Position numbers and translations under genes: made by a program. A stretch of 64,000 nt of DNA, taken from the NCBI GenBank assembly GCA_963841945.1, contig CAWJFC010000028.1, forward strand, positions 1 to 64,000, given 5' to 3'. Shown piece by piece: positions 1-9,745 of the stretch. The DNA comes from Acidiflorens sp963841945. GTDB lineage: Bacteria; Acidobacteriota; Terriglobia; Terriglobales; Acidobacteriaceae. How positions within the stretch are numbered: position 1 is the first letter of the stretch; every line of letters begins with the position of its first letter. The notes below the pieces were generated by a model. That model saw only the letters and a program-made list of their open reading frames with translations. It was not told where the DNA came from and made no database searches.

Positions 1-14
1 ATCGAAGACAGAAT

Positions 15-1587
15 TTAGCGGATAGGCGGCAAGCCGACGTCGGCCGCGATTTTCTTGAAGGCAGGTTCGTCGTATAAATTTGCGAATGACGTGTCGGATT
101 CGATCTGCGTCATACCATCGACGCGCCGGTCGTACGCGATTTTCAGGTAGTGGAGGGCTTCGCGCTTGTCGCCCATAATCGAGTACGTTGTCGCCAGAGG
201 AAACGGGGAAAACTGCCCGCGCTCGAAAAGCTTCTTCTGCTCCGCGCTCAATACCTCGAGCATTCCTCTTCCGCCTCCGGCAGCGAAGCCTTTTTCGGTC
301 GCGTCCACAATTGCGATTGCCGAACTGTCGTGCATCAGGACCGCTTCTCTTCTCGCTTCCGCGAGGTAATTCGAATAATCCCCCGTCAAAAGGTGAACAA
401 ATTTGAGGTACCGATGCGGAGAAATAAAGTCAGGCTCATCCATTTCCATCTGCTTCAGCAGGACAATGGAATCCTGCCGCCGGCCCGCGTTAAAGAGAAG
501 ACTTCCTTTATCAGCCAGCACGGATTTCGAAGCCGGATCGAGCGTCTGAGCTCGTTCGATCTCCGCCAGCGACTCAGGGTATCGCCGCAGGCACGAAAGA
601 TAAGTCGCGTACCAGTGATGGGCGGCAGCGTTATTCGGATTCAACTCCACCGCGCGCCGGAATTCTCGGTCCGCGGTCACCGCATCCCACATGCCGAAGA
701 AAGAGACAAATGCCAGCGACGCATGGCCCTCCGACGATTGCGGATCGAGTTCCACCGCCTTCTTCGCCGCCGCCAGCGCCCGTGGATATGCCTCGTAGGC
801 GGGCATGACCGAGTATTCCCGCAACAAGTTGTACGAATCCGCCAATCCTACATACGCGGGCGCGTAGCCCGGATCGTGAACGATCGCCTGTGTGAATGAG
901 TCGACCGCCTTGTTCAGGCTTTCCGGAGTTCGTTTCTCCCAGTAATAACGCCCTTCGAGATAGAACTTTTGCGCATCGCGATTCGCCGCCGGGCGCGGGC
1001 GCCGAAGCCGCCCCAGTCGGCGCACTCAACTCGCCGCCTGCTGATGAAATTCTCACCGGACGGTGTCGAGCCCATACGATTGCAACTACCAAAAACAAAA
1101 TTAAGACCATCAGGGCGGCAGCAATCTCAATCAACCGCCAGGTTCGCCGCTTTTCTCGAAACTTCGCACAAACCTCCCCGCCCTCCATATCCAATGCCGC
1201 TTCAGCAACCGTTTCATGCGCCGGTTCCAAAACGCTCGTCGGAGCAATCCAACGGTATCCGCGTCTTTCCAGCGTCTCCACAAAGCGAGGATTCGCCGCC
1301 GAATCATCCAGGGTTTCCCGCAGCCGGTTAATTGCCGTCGTAATGCCGTGGTCGAAATCCACGAACACATCATCTGCCCACAAGACCCGCCGGAATTCCT
1401 CCCGGCTCAATACCTCATTCGGCCGGCTCACCAGCAGGGTCAGCGCCTTGAAAGGAAGTTCCTGAATCTTGACCTTGACGCCATTGCGGCGCAGCTCGCC
1501 GGAGCGTAGGTCAGCTTCAAATATGCCGAACCGCACCAGTGGCGCGCCAGCGATGGACGTGGAATCAAAAGGAATAGACGAAGGCAC
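15..1587 (-). CDS. Winged-helix/TPR membrane transcription regulator, frameshifted
   Basis: A CadC/ToxR-like regulator read in two frames. The upstream half (1587 down to about 970) has an OmpR-type winged-helix DNA-binding domain at residues 18-116, ending in the usual RRGYRWIAP wing, and one membrane segment at about 152-172. The downstream half (about 1025 down to 15) carries TPR repeats, beginning near NRDAQKFYLEGRYYW and ending PPIR. The frames overlap around 965-1025 in a GC-rich stretch; removing one base near 975 would join them. The architecture (cytoplasmic DNA binding, one membrane span, periplasmic TPRs) is common in Acidobacteriota. The target is unknown; it is divergent from the GloVer genes, which it could control (inference). 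Either a real frameshift or a sequencing indel. Confidence 0.8.
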
Positions 1588-1864
1588 AGGCTCGCGCCTT
1601 TCGGGGGAGACTTTATTTTAGCACCAGCGTCGTAAACGTCTTAGTCCACTTCCGTGGGGCAAATTGGACTGATGCACTCTTGTTATATGCGCTCCTATCT
1701 CAGATCAACCAAAGTACTTGTCAAGTGATCTACCGCTGACCAAGGTTTGATTCACAGTCCATTGACCGCACTCAACATGCGGTCCAAAGTTACCCGCGAA
1801 GTCGACGGTGAACTCCGATCGAACGATGATCGAGTGCCAAGTCATCATCTCAGGAGACGTCCAA

Positions 1865-3091
1865 ATGAATTCCCTCTTTCGTTACATATTTGTGATCGCC
1901 TTGGTCATTCTTCTTAGCGCCATGATTGCTCCCCTCGCGCAGGCGCAAACCGAAACTCTACTCCACCAGTTCACCGGCGCACCAGACGGCGCAACCCCCA
2001 CCGCGGGAGTTGTTCTGAAGGGCACCACCCTTTACGGTACAACGATGGAAGGCGGTTACGGCACCGGCGACACCGGCTACGGCATCGTGTACGCCGTAAG
2101 TACGACAGGCAAGGAGACCATTCTGCACACGTTCACTGCCAACACCCAAGCGCCCTATGACGGCGTGGAACCCTTAGGCGGAGTGACTATCTACGGAGGC
2201 AACCTCTATGGCACAACCTTCGGCGGTGGTTTATATGACGGCGAAGGGTACGGAACGATCTACAAGGTCGTGAAGAGCGGCAAGAAGTACGTTGAATCCG
2301 TGATCTATGCCTTCTCCGGTGGCCTCGATGGGGCTTACCCCTACTATGTCACTCCGGTTTTCGACAAACAGGGCAACCTTTACGGCACAGCCGCCTACGG
2401 CGGCTACTATGGTAACGGCGTAGTGTTCAAGCTTTCTCTGGGCGGCGAGTTGACCACGCTCCACAGCTTTAACCAAGCCGGTGGCGATGGCTACACTCCC
2501 GACGCTGGCGTGGCGTTGGACACGAAGGGCAACGTCTTTGGCGCGGCCCCAGGCGGTGGCGCCTACGGCTACGGTGTCCTGTACGAAGTCACGGCGGCTG
2601 GCCAGTACAGCATCCTTTACAACTTCACGGGCGGCACCGATGGTGGCACACCTCGCAATGCTCTGGTGTACAAATCCGGCAAGCTCTATGGCACCACGCA
2701 GTCGGGCGGCGCAGGTTGCACTTGGGGCTGCGGCGTGATCTTCGAGTACACCCTGGCGAAGGGCAAAACGGCAGGCAAAGAGACCGTCCTTTATACCTTC
2801 AACGGCAGCGATGGGTTGTATCCCATGTATGGGCCACTGGTCTTCGACAAGCAGGGCAACATCTTCGGCACAACGCAAAATGGTGGGCCGACCAACCTGG
2901 GTAATGTGTACAAACTTGCTCCGGACGGCACGCTGACCACCTTGTATAACTTCGACCAGCAACCGGACGGAATGTCACCATTTGGCGGCGTGGCGCTCGA
3001 CGCGGAGGGCAACGTCTATACCACGGGCGGCTATGGCGGCAATTACGGCGGCGAATACGGTGGCGGTACGGTGATCAAGATCACGCCCTGA
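1865..3091 (+). CDS. Secreted GloVer tandem-repeat protein (paralog 1)
   Basis: A 408-residue exported protein of about seven to eight repeats with the core GNLYGTT...GG...GxVFKL. An N-terminal signal segment (FRYIFVIALVILLSAMIAPLAQA) ends at AQA before residue 30. The start at 1865 is chosen over an upstream GTG at 1808 because CAGGAGACGTCCAA precedes it and the signal peptide then begins properly. The repeats match what NCBI calls GloVer-containing proteins, probably a beta-propeller-like fold (family knowledge). The biochemical role is unknown; a surface or periplasmic binding function is only a guess. It is first of three tandem paralogs with the same ribosome site. Confidence 0.85.
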   Translation: MNSLFRYIFVIALVILLSAMIAPLAQAQTETLLHQFTGAPDGATPTAGVVLKGTTLYGTTMEGGYGTGDTGYGIVYAVSTTGKETILHTFTANTQAPYDGVEPLGGVTIYGGNLYGTTFGGGLYDGEGYGTIYKVVKSGKKYVESVIYAFSGGLDGAYPYYVTPVFDKQGNLYGTAAYGGYYGNGVVFKLSLGGELTTLHSFNQAGGDGYTPDAGVALDTKGNVFGAAPGGGAYGYGVLYEVTAAGQYSILYNFTGGTDGGTPRNALVYKSGKLYGTTQSGGAGCTWGCGVIFEYTLAKGKTAGKETVLYTFNGSDGLYPMYGPLVFDKQGNIFGTTQNGGPTNLGNVYKLAPDGTLTTLYNFDQQPDGMSPFGGVALDAEGNVYTTGGYGGNYGGEYGGGTVIKITP

Positions 3092-3116
3092 CTCGGCTCA
3101 CAATTGGGAACATCGG

Positions 3117-3134
3117 CGAGCCCTCCCGGGCTCG
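3117..3134 (+). terminator. Intercistronic hairpin between GloVer paralogs 1 and 2
   Basis: CGAGCCC and GGGCTCG form a perfect 7-bp stem with a 4-nt loop, 26 bp after the paralog 1 stop. No T-run follows, so it may slow transcription or stabilise the 3' end rather than terminate. Confidence 0.3.
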
Positions 3135-3193
3135 ATCTTCCCGCTCGGAACCCGCAAGACGAAAGAGCGCAGTCCACATCAGGAGCCATTCCA

Positions 3194-4414
3194 ATGAACT
3201 CTATCGATCGGCACGTTAAGCATTTGAGCGTGGCCGCAATCGCGCTCACCACGTTCTCCGCAGCAGTTCTATTAGCCGGAATCGCGATTCCGGCGCAAGC
3301 GCAAACTGAAACCGTGCTCTATTCGTTCCAGGGCAGCCCGAGCAGCGGCCCAGACGGTTCATATCCACAGTCAGGCCCGATCCTGCTGGGCACCACGCTC
3401 TACGGCACCGCTTCCCAAGGCGGTTCGGCTGGGTGTGGCATCGTGTGGGCATTAAGCACTACGACCGGCAAAGAGACGATTCTGTACACATTCCAAGGCG
3501 AGCCCAATGACGCGTGGCGTCCAACGGGAGGACTGGTTTATTACAAAGGTAGCTTCTATGGCACCACCGCCTTCGGGCCGAGCGGACCCGGGGGCGGCAT
3601 CGGAACGGTTTTCAAGATCAGGAAGAGTGGTAAGAAATACGTCGAGACTATTCTCCACACTTTTCCCGCCTCCCCGGACGGCGTGGAACCCGGCGCGGTC
3701 ACTCCCGTTTTCGACAAACTGGGCAATCTTTACGGTACGACCACGAGCGGCGGTGAACCCGGCAACGGAACGGTATTCAAACTGGCTCCGGACGGCACGG
3801 AAACGATACTCCACAACTTCAACTGTAACGGCGATGGTTGCGTACCTTGGGCCGGAGTGACGTTGGACAAAAAGGGCAACCTTTACGGCACGACCCAGAT
3901 CGGCGGCACCTATGGCTGGGGCACCATCTATGAAATCACGGCAGCCGGAACCTACGGCGTTCTCTACAACTTCATGGGAGGGAATGACGGACTCTATCCC
4001 TGGAGTCCTCCTGTATTGGATAAGAAGGGCAATCTCTATGGCACCACTGAGAATGGCGGCTCCGGTGGATACGGCACCGTGTATGAGTTCAACCCGAAGA
4101 CCAGCGAAAAAACCATCCTTCACAACTTTTACGGCGGGGTATCGGATGGCGCTTCACCGTTGGATGGGGCGTTGGTCTTCGACAAAGAAGGCAATATCTA
4201 CGGCACAACGATGGGCGGTGGCACTATTGGCGGTGGCACCATCTACAAGCTAGCGCCGAACGGTACCTTCACGATCCTCCATAGCTTCACCAACCAACCC
4301 GATGGCGATGACCCCATGGGAAACGTGGTGTTCGACACGCAGGGCAACCTCTACACCACAACTGAGGAAGGCGGCACCACCACCAATGGCGTTGTGATCA
4401 AGGTGGCGCCGTAA
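3194..4414 (+). CDS. Secreted GloVer tandem-repeat protein (paralog 2)
   Basis: A 406-residue paralog of the preceding gene with the same design: signal segment (about residues 15-36, ending AQA), then GNLYGTT-type repeats to the last residues VIKVAP. The start at 3194 has AGGAGCCATTCCA upstream, matching the ribosome site of the neighbouring paralogs; a longer GTG-started frame from 3104 would put 30 unsupported residues before the signal peptide. It follows paralog 1 by 102 bp on the same strand. The tandem arrangement points to local duplication. Function unknown; no catalytic motif is visible. Confidence 0.85.
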   Translation: MNSIDRHVKHLSVAAIALTTFSAAVLLAGIAIPAQAQTETVLYSFQGSPSSGPDGSYPQSGPILLGTTLYGTASQGGSAGCGIVWALSTTTGKETILYTFQGEPNDAWRPTGGLVYYKGSFYGTTAFGPSGPGGGIGTVFKIRKSGKKYVETILHTFPASPDGVEPGAVTPVFDKLGNLYGTTTSGGEPGNGTVFKLAPDGTETILHNFNCNGDGCVPWAGVTLDKKGNLYGTTQIGGTYGWGTIYEITAAGTYGVLYNFMGGNDGLYPWSPPVLDKKGNLYGTTENGGSGGYGTVYEFNPKTSEKTILHNFYGGVSDGASPLDGALVFDKEGNIYGTTMGGGTIGGGTIYKLAPNGTFTILHSFTNQPDGDDPMGNVVFDTQGNLYTTTEEGGTTTNGVVIKVAP

Positions 4415-4430
4415 TCGGGCTGCCACCAGG

Positions 4431-4475
4431 GAGAGCGAGCGGGCATTACGCGAACTCGCTCTTCCAGAGCTTTTT
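4431..4475 (+). terminator. Possible terminator after GloVer paralog 2
   Basis: AGAGCGAG (4432-4439) pairs with CTCGCTCT (4455-4462) across a 15-nt loop; five T residues follow at 4471-4475. The T-run is 8 nt from the stem, so this is a weak candidate. Confidence 0.3.
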
Positions 4476-4574
4476 GCGACGTTTCTCATGAGGATATTCT
4501 CAGGGCCTCACGAACAAAGGAACATTACTTACCGCAGTCCTAATTCGCACGAGAAATCATCAGGAGACATCATA

Positions 4575-6068
4575 ATGTACTCGATACACGGTCGAATGAA
4601 ACAATCAAGCATGGCCGCAGTCGCGGTCGCCATACTCGCACTCCTATTTGCCATCACCGTCCGCCGCGCCCAGGCTCAAACCTACACCCCGCTCTATGAC
4701 TTCGGAGTCGGAAATCTGTACGAGACGAATAGCTTCCCTACCGGTGACCTCGCGCTCGGTCGTGACGGCAATTTCTACGGCACCGTTCAGAATCCCAACG
4801 GTCACTCTGGCATCTATCAGATCACGCCCGCCGGCGCGGCGACGGTGCTTTGGGCAGACGGCAGCCCCAGTGAAACCCAGTGTCTGACCGGCTTGACGCT
4901 GGGTATCGACGGGCTTTTCTACGGAACCTGTCAGGAGTGGGGCGGCAACAACTACGAGAGCGGTGGCAGCGGTATCGTCTTCAGGTTTGATCCCGAAAGT
5001 GGATTCACAGTTCTCTATTCCTTTCCGGAATGTAACGGTAATGGATCCCTCTACCCCAGCGCTTTGACTTTAGGTACGGACGGCAATTTCTACGGCACAA
5101 CGATGGGCAACAGTTTCTGTCCCAATCCAAACGGAACTGTCTTCAAAGTCACGCCCACCGGGACCTTCACAACGCTCCACATTTTCAAGGGGAACGGTAC
5201 CGGCGACGGCACATCTCCCATGGGTCCCCTAACGATCGGATCCGACGGCAATTTCTACGGCACAACTCAAGAGGGCGGCGCGACGCAATACAACGCCGGC
5301 ACCGTCTTCAAGATCACGGCCAAAGGTAAACTAACTCTCGTCCATAGCTTCGATGACTCAGTAGGCTATTACCCCGCAGCCGGAGTCACTCAAGGGGCGG
5401 ATGGCAAGCTCTACGGCACCACAGCGAGCGGCGGCACGTATGGCGATGGAACCCTTTTCCAGTTGACAACCTCCGGCAAGATCGATTATTTGCACAACTT
5501 CAATTATGCCGTTGACGACGTTGACGGCCCCATCAACCCGCTAACGCTCGGAAACGACGGCAATCTCTACGGCCCCGCCAATTGCTACCCCTGGGGATGC
5601 GGCGCCGAGAGCCTGTACAAGATCACGACCAAGGGCGTTTACACCGACCTGTACAACGGTTTCACGGACCCGAATGGCGCCTGTCCCGACCAGTCTTTGA
5701 CCGGATGCAATCTCAGCTCTCCTATGGCGCTCGATCCGAACGGTGTCTTCTACGGCACGACCATGCAGGGCGGCAACTATCAGGGCCAACCAATCGGGCA
5801 CGGTGTTTTCTACAGCTTCAGTGCTGGCCTGAAGCCCTACGTCATCTTGCAATTCCCGCAGGGAACGATTGGCCAGTCCATTGGCATCTTCGGAGTCGGT
5901 CTCACGGGGACAACTGCAGTTTCGTTCAACGGGGCATCAGCGCAATTCACCGTGGTCTCCAGCACCTATCTGACCGCCACCATCCCCACCGGCGCAACCA
6001 CCGGGTACGTCGCGGTCACAACTCCTTCCGGCACGCTGAAGAGTGCCGTGAAACTGAAGGTGAAATAA
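4575..6068 (+). CDS. Secreted GloVer-repeat protein with C-terminal IPT/TIG-like domain (paralog 3)
   Basis: A 497-residue exported paralog. A signal segment (AAVAVAILALLFAITV) ends at RAQAQ, followed by repeats of the form GxDGNFYGTT...GTVFKIT. It differs from the other two by a C-terminal beta-sandwich of about 80 residues (from PYVILQFPQGTIGQSIGIFG to the stop), with the G-x-x-F-N-G-x-x-A-x-F pattern of IPT/TIG domains, possibly for surface display or ligand binding. The start at 4575 has CAGGAGACATCATA upstream, the same leader as the paralogs. A strong terminator lies 69 bp after the stop, closing the three-gene block. Confidence 0.85.
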   Translation: MYSIHGRMKQSSMAAVAVAILALLFAITVRRAQAQTYTPLYDFGVGNLYETNSFPTGDLALGRDGNFYGTVQNPNGHSGIYQITPAGAATVLWADGSPSETQCLTGLTLGIDGLFYGTCQEWGGNNYESGGSGIVFRFDPESGFTVLYSFPECNGNGSLYPSALTLGTDGNFYGTTMGNSFCPNPNGTVFKVTPTGTFTTLHIFKGNGTGDGTSPMGPLTIGSDGNFYGTTQEGGATQYNAGTVFKITAKGKLTLVHSFDDSVGYYPAAGVTQGADGKLYGTTASGGTYGDGTLFQLTTSGKIDYLHNFNYAVDDVDGPINPLTLGNDGNLYGPANCYPWGCGAESLYKITTKGVYTDLYNGFTDPNGACPDQSLTGCNLSSPMALDPNGVFYGTTMQGGNYQGQPIGHGVFYSFSAGLKPYVILQFPQGTIGQSIGIFGVGLTGTTAVSFNGASAQFTVVSSTYLTATIPTGATTGYVAVTTPSGTLKSAVKLKVK

Positions 6069-6136
6069 GAACTTCACCCGGGATAAAAGAGTTGGCGCAG
6101 CAGTTCACCGTGGCCGGGTCTCCTGGGCCAATGGTG

Positions 6137-6173
6137 CCGGAGCGCGGGTGAGGGATTCGCGCTCCGGTTTCTT
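6137..6173 (+). terminator. Rho-independent terminator of the GloVer block
   Basis: CCGGAGCGCG (6137-6146) and CGCGCTCCGG (6158-6167) form a perfect 10-bp stem with an 11-nt loop, followed by TTTCTT. It lies 69 bp after the paralog 3 stop. Confidence 0.75.
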
Positions 6174-6329
6174 GCCTCGATGGGCTCAAAGGTCGTGCTC
6201 AGCTCTGGAAGCGCGGCTCCAGATTCCAGTCCAACGGCACCAGCGCCTCGCCAGAGTTGCGTTTTGTCCCGTCCGGTCGGCCCCCGCAGGATCCGTGTAA
6301 TCTGATCCGCAAAATCCGTAGAGAAGAAT

Positions 6330-6430
6330 TGTTACGCGGCCATGCGCGTGAGTGTCGCGCGTAATCAATGCCGTGCCAGACAAAATCAGCTGGTTTCTCA
6401 CAAACGATCCTTGGATGAGAATGCTGTGAT
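6330..6430 (+). repeat. Scar-like segment similar to both edges of the 38.9-45.4 kb operon
   Basis: The rest of the 6174-6439 gap has no gene. Bases 6330-6348 equal 38900-38918 exactly (19 nt, the last codons of the glucan synthase on the minus strand). Bases 6377-6430 align, with a few gaps and by eye at roughly 80%, to 45405-45460 upstream of the ABC exporter. Both matches are on the same strand and in the same order. See findings. Confidence 0.5.
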
Positions 6431-6439
6431 TAATTCCAT

Positions 6440-9400
6440 CTACTTCGCTGGGACTGTAATCGTAATAACCGGAAGTCCCGCTTGCCGTAGCCGCTCATTC
6501 AGAACCAATGACGTCCCTTGTCGAAAGGCCGTCCATTCAGCAATGCGTGCCGCGATTTGCGCCCGGGATTCTTCATATAACGCCATCGCGCCCGCGGGGA
6601 TTTCACGGTCACCGCTCTCAACGACGCGTAGCGCGGACCCAAGATTGCGCCCCGCTTCCTGCAATCCAAGGTCGTGCTCCGAACCATCCGCCCGCCCTGC
6701 AATTATTTTATTAAGGACGGACAGCGCTTCAGCCAAGCTCGCCCGTAGTTCTGCGTCCGCCGTCTTGAGCAGGGCTTTGTTCTGTTGCAGATCGTGCAGT
6801 TGTTTCTGAATCGCCGTAACCTCTCGGATCTTCCGCCCAGCCTCCGCCGCATCGCCATAAATACGCCATGCCACCTCAAACTGCTTTTGCAAGACCTCCG
6901 AGGTTGCCTGGGAACGCGGGTCCATAACCACGCGCAGCATCTCCCTCCGGGATTGTCCGTCCACTGTAAGCCGCACTTCATAGGTTCCGGGTGTCACCTT
7001 GGGCGCGTTCGGCGGACGCGGGCCCTCATCGTCCGCGCCGCTGTCAGCGCTAGCGCCCCACGCCAGGTTCCAAACGAAGCGATGCATCCCTCGCGTCGTA
7101 GCCAACACCTGCGGCTTCGATAACCAGAGTTCGGCAATCGCTCCCGGCGCGCGCCGCGGGGGCTGATCTGCCGACGAAAATTTCCGTACCAGCTTTTCCG
7201 CCGAGTCAAAAACTTCCAAGGTCACGCTGTGCGCTGAATCTCTCAGAAAATAATCAATCACCGCTCCGCTCGGCGGATTCTCCGCAGTCGGCTCCTCCGG
7301 CGGCAACGGCGTGCCCACGAACGAATCGTTATCGATCCGCACCGAGACCGCCGGCTTGAACAACCATGGCCCGTTGCCCCGAGCCACTTCGTGGGCCTGT
7401 CGCAGCGGAGTGATGTCGTCCAGAATCCAAAATGACCGCCCGTGCGTCGCGATCACAAGATCGTCACCGTGAACTGCAAGGTCGCGTACCGAACAGACGG
7501 GCAGATTCAGCTGAAGCGACTCCCACTGTTCGCCATCATCGAAGGACACATACGCTCCCAGTTCCGTCCCCGCAAACAGCAATCCGCGCATTTGCGGATC
7601 CTCGCGCACCGCGCGCAAGAAAGAAGACGGTCCAATTCCCTGCGTGATCTCCTGCCAGGTCGCGCCATAGTCGCGGGTCCGAAAAAGATAAGGCCGCTGA
7701 TCGTCCAACCGGCTGCGGCTCACCGCCGCATAAGCCTCCGCCGCATCGAAGTGCGAAGCCTCAATCAGCGAAACTGCGCTCCAGTTGCTCAATCCCGGCG
7801 GCGTCACATTCATCCAGGTTTTCCCGCGATCCCGCGTCACATGAATCAATCCCGTGTCGCTACCCGCCCAGATCACGTCGGCCGTCAGTGGCGACGGCGC
7901 AATCGTCGACACCACGCCATACCCGCGCAGCTTCGCATCATCAAGCGACGGCGTCCGCACCGCAGCCGTTTTCAAATCCGCCACCGCCCCCGTCAAGTCT
8001 CCGCTGACGGTTTCCCAGTGCAAGCCACCGTCCATCGTCTTCATCACAAACTGCGTACCAAAATAAAGGGCATGCGACTCCGCCGCCGATCCCACCAGTA
8101 CCGGCGTCCACGGTGCACGGTATTTCCTTTGTGCGATTTCCGAATCGAAGGTCTGCACCGGCCAGGGTGTAATGTCCTGGCTGAATCCGGTCTTCCGGTT
8201 GTACCGCGAAACCGATCCGTAAGTTCCGCTCAAATAGATAATGTTGGAGTCGTCAGAATCGATCACCATGTATCCACTCTCGCTTCCGCCCGCCGGGAAC
8301 CAATCGCGCGGAGTGATCTGCCCATGATCCGTCCGGCTCATCACAGCCGCACTTCCGCTATCCTGTTGCGCCCCATACACGACGTACGGAAATGAGTTGT
8401 CGGTCGTCACGTGATAAATCTGCGCCGTCGGCTGGTTGTACCAACTGCTCCACGTCGTCCCACGATCGAGGCTGATCGAAGTTCCCTGGTCCGTCCCCAG
8501 CACCATACTCGAAGAATTCTTCGGATCGATCCATAGCTGGTGGTAGTCGTCTCCACCCGGCGCGCCACGCACAATCGAAATCGTCTTGCCTCCATCCTCC
8601 GAACGATAGAGGGCAACGTTCGGCATGTACACTACGTCCGGGTTCTGGGGATCAATCGTCACCCTAGCGAAATACCAAGCACGGCTGGTGATACGCGGGT
8701 CGCCATTTGCCAGCGTCCAGGTGTTGCCACCGTCATCCGACCGGTACAGGCCAGATGCCGAAGGCGTCCCCTGCGGTAAGTTCTGGATCGACGCCTGAAT
8801 CAACGCGTAAACGCGACGCCCGTCCGCCGCAACATCCACTCCTGCCCGTCCCCAATCGCCTTCGGGTAATCCATTTCTTTGAAGACGCGACCAACTCTTT
8901 CCTCCGTCCTGCGACCGATAAAGCCCGCCGCCTGGCCCATCAATCGGCGCGTATGTACTCCATGGCGGCCGGTGCGCATGCCAGGTCGTCGCAAAAAGCA
9001 AATCAGGATGCCCCGCGCAAATCGCCAGATCGGCCACGCCGATCTCCGGCCCCTGACCCAGAACCTTCGTCCAATGAGTTCCGCCGTCAGTCGATTTATA
9101 AACACCGCGCTCGCCGTTCGGCCCATACGCGTGCCCCAGCGCCCCGACATAAACCGTTTGCGCGTCCCGCGGATCGACCGCGATCCGGCTGATCTGCCGC
9201 GTATCCTCAAGTCCAATGTGCGTCCACGTCCGTCCACCATCCGCAGATTTGTACACGCCATTCCCCGACGAAAGATCGGACCGAATGTCCGACTCGCCCG
9301 TCCCCGCATAGATAATGTTGGGATCCGATGGAGCCACCGCCAGAGCGCCGATCGAAGCGATCGGCTGTCCATCGAAGATCGGCTTCCACACCACGCCTGC

Positions 9401-9670
9401 ATCGGTCGTCTTCCAAACTCCGCCGTCAACTCCGCCAAAATAAAATTTCGTGGAGTCTCCCGTTACGCCTGCGACCGCCACCGCGCGTCCGCCGCGAAAC
9501 GGTCCGATCAGCCGCCATTGCAGCCCATCAAAGAGTTCGGGTGAAACTGATTGGCAAAACGCTGTAACCGAAGCGCATAAAATCACCAAGCCGGGAGCCC
9601 ATTTCAAAATTCTTGAGAAGTTCCGCAAGTTAGCAACTCCACACTTTGTGTTGACAGAATTCTCCCACAA
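6440..9670 (-). CDS. Secreted VPS10/sortilin-like beta-propeller protein with Asp-boxes
   Basis: A protein of about 1,076 residues. After a signal segment (WAPGLVILCASVTAFCQ) it shows at least six BNR/Asp-box motifs (for example SADGGRTW, STDGGTHW, SQDGGKSW, SDDGGNTW, TRDRGKTW, TRDYGATW), the hallmark of sialidase- and sortilin-type propellers. The last 300 residues form a separate region with a coiled, charged segment. This family is abundant in Acidobacteriota as secreted proteins of unknown substrate, often annotated as glycosyl hydrolases, although no catalytic residues can be assigned here. The longest frame starts at a TTG at 9670; a TTG at 9628 with GGAG 8 nt upstream is the better-supported start. 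The M13 peptidase gene lies 75 bp upstream on the same strand, so co-transcription is possible. Confidence 0.85.
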   Translation of the reverse strand: MWENSVNTKCGVANLRNFSRILKWAPGLVILCASVTAFCQSVSPELFDGLQWRLIGPFRGGRAVAVAGVTGDSTKFYFGGVDGGVWKTTDAGVVWKPIFDGQPIASIGALAVAPSDPNIIYAGTGESDIRSDLSSGNGVYKSADGGRTWTHIGLEDTRQISRIAVDPRDAQTVYVGALGHAYGPNGERGVYKSTDGGTHWTKVLGQGPEIGVADLAICAGHPDLLFATTWHAHRPPWSTYAPIDGPGGGLYRSQDGGKSWSRLQRNGLPEGDWGRAGVDVAADGRRVYALIQASIQNLPQGTPSASGLYRSDDGGNTWTLANGDPRITSRAWYFARVTIDPQNPDVVYMPNVALYRSEDGGKTISIVRGAPGGDDYHQLWIDPKNSSSMVLGTDQGTSISLDRGTTWSSWYNQPTAQIYHVTTDNSFPYVVYGAQQDSGSAAVMSRTDHGQITPRDWFPAGGSESGYMVIDSDDSNIIYLSGTYGSVSRYNRKTGFSQDITPWPVQTFDSEIAQRKYRAPWTPVLVGSAAESHALYFGTQFVMKTMDGGLHWETVSGDLTGAVADLKTAAVRTPSLDDAKLRGYGVVSTIAPSPLTADVIWAGSDTGLIHVTRDRGKTWMNVTPPGLSNWSAVSLIEASHFDAAEAYAAVSRSRLDDQRPYLFRTRDYGATWQEITQGIGPSSFLRAVREDPQMRGLLFAGTELGAYVSFDDGEQWESLQLNLPVCSVRDLAVHGDDLVIATHGRSFWILDDITPLRQAHEVARGNGPWLFKPAVSVRIDNDSFVGTPLPPEEPTAENPPSGAVIDYFLRDSAHSVTLEVFDSAEKLVRKFSSADQPPRRAPGAIAELWLSKPQVLATTRGMHRFVWNLAWGASADSGADDEGPRPPNAPKVTPGTYEVRLTVDGQSRREMLRVVMDPRSQATSEVLQKQFEVAWRIYGDAAEAGRKIREVTAIQKQLHDLQQNKALLKTADAELRASLAEALSVLNKIIAGRADGSEHDLGLQEAGRNLGSALRVVESGDREIPAGAMALYEESRAQIAARIAEWTAFRQGTSLVLNERLRQAGLPVITITVPAK

Positions 9671-9745
9671 AAAATGTGCGCGGAGCGTCTATCGAAATCG
9701 CATCGCCCCGCGCTAAAAAGAAGCTATCGGTCTAGTAAAATCCCG

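Noticed and set aside
6186..6401. 71-codon minus-strand frame downstream of the VPS10-like gene
   Set aside because: No ribosome site, no motif, and it overlaps the scar-like repeat.
7442..8395. Plus-strand reading frame of 317 codons
   Set aside because: Antisense to the VPS10-like gene, Arg-rich and without any motif.
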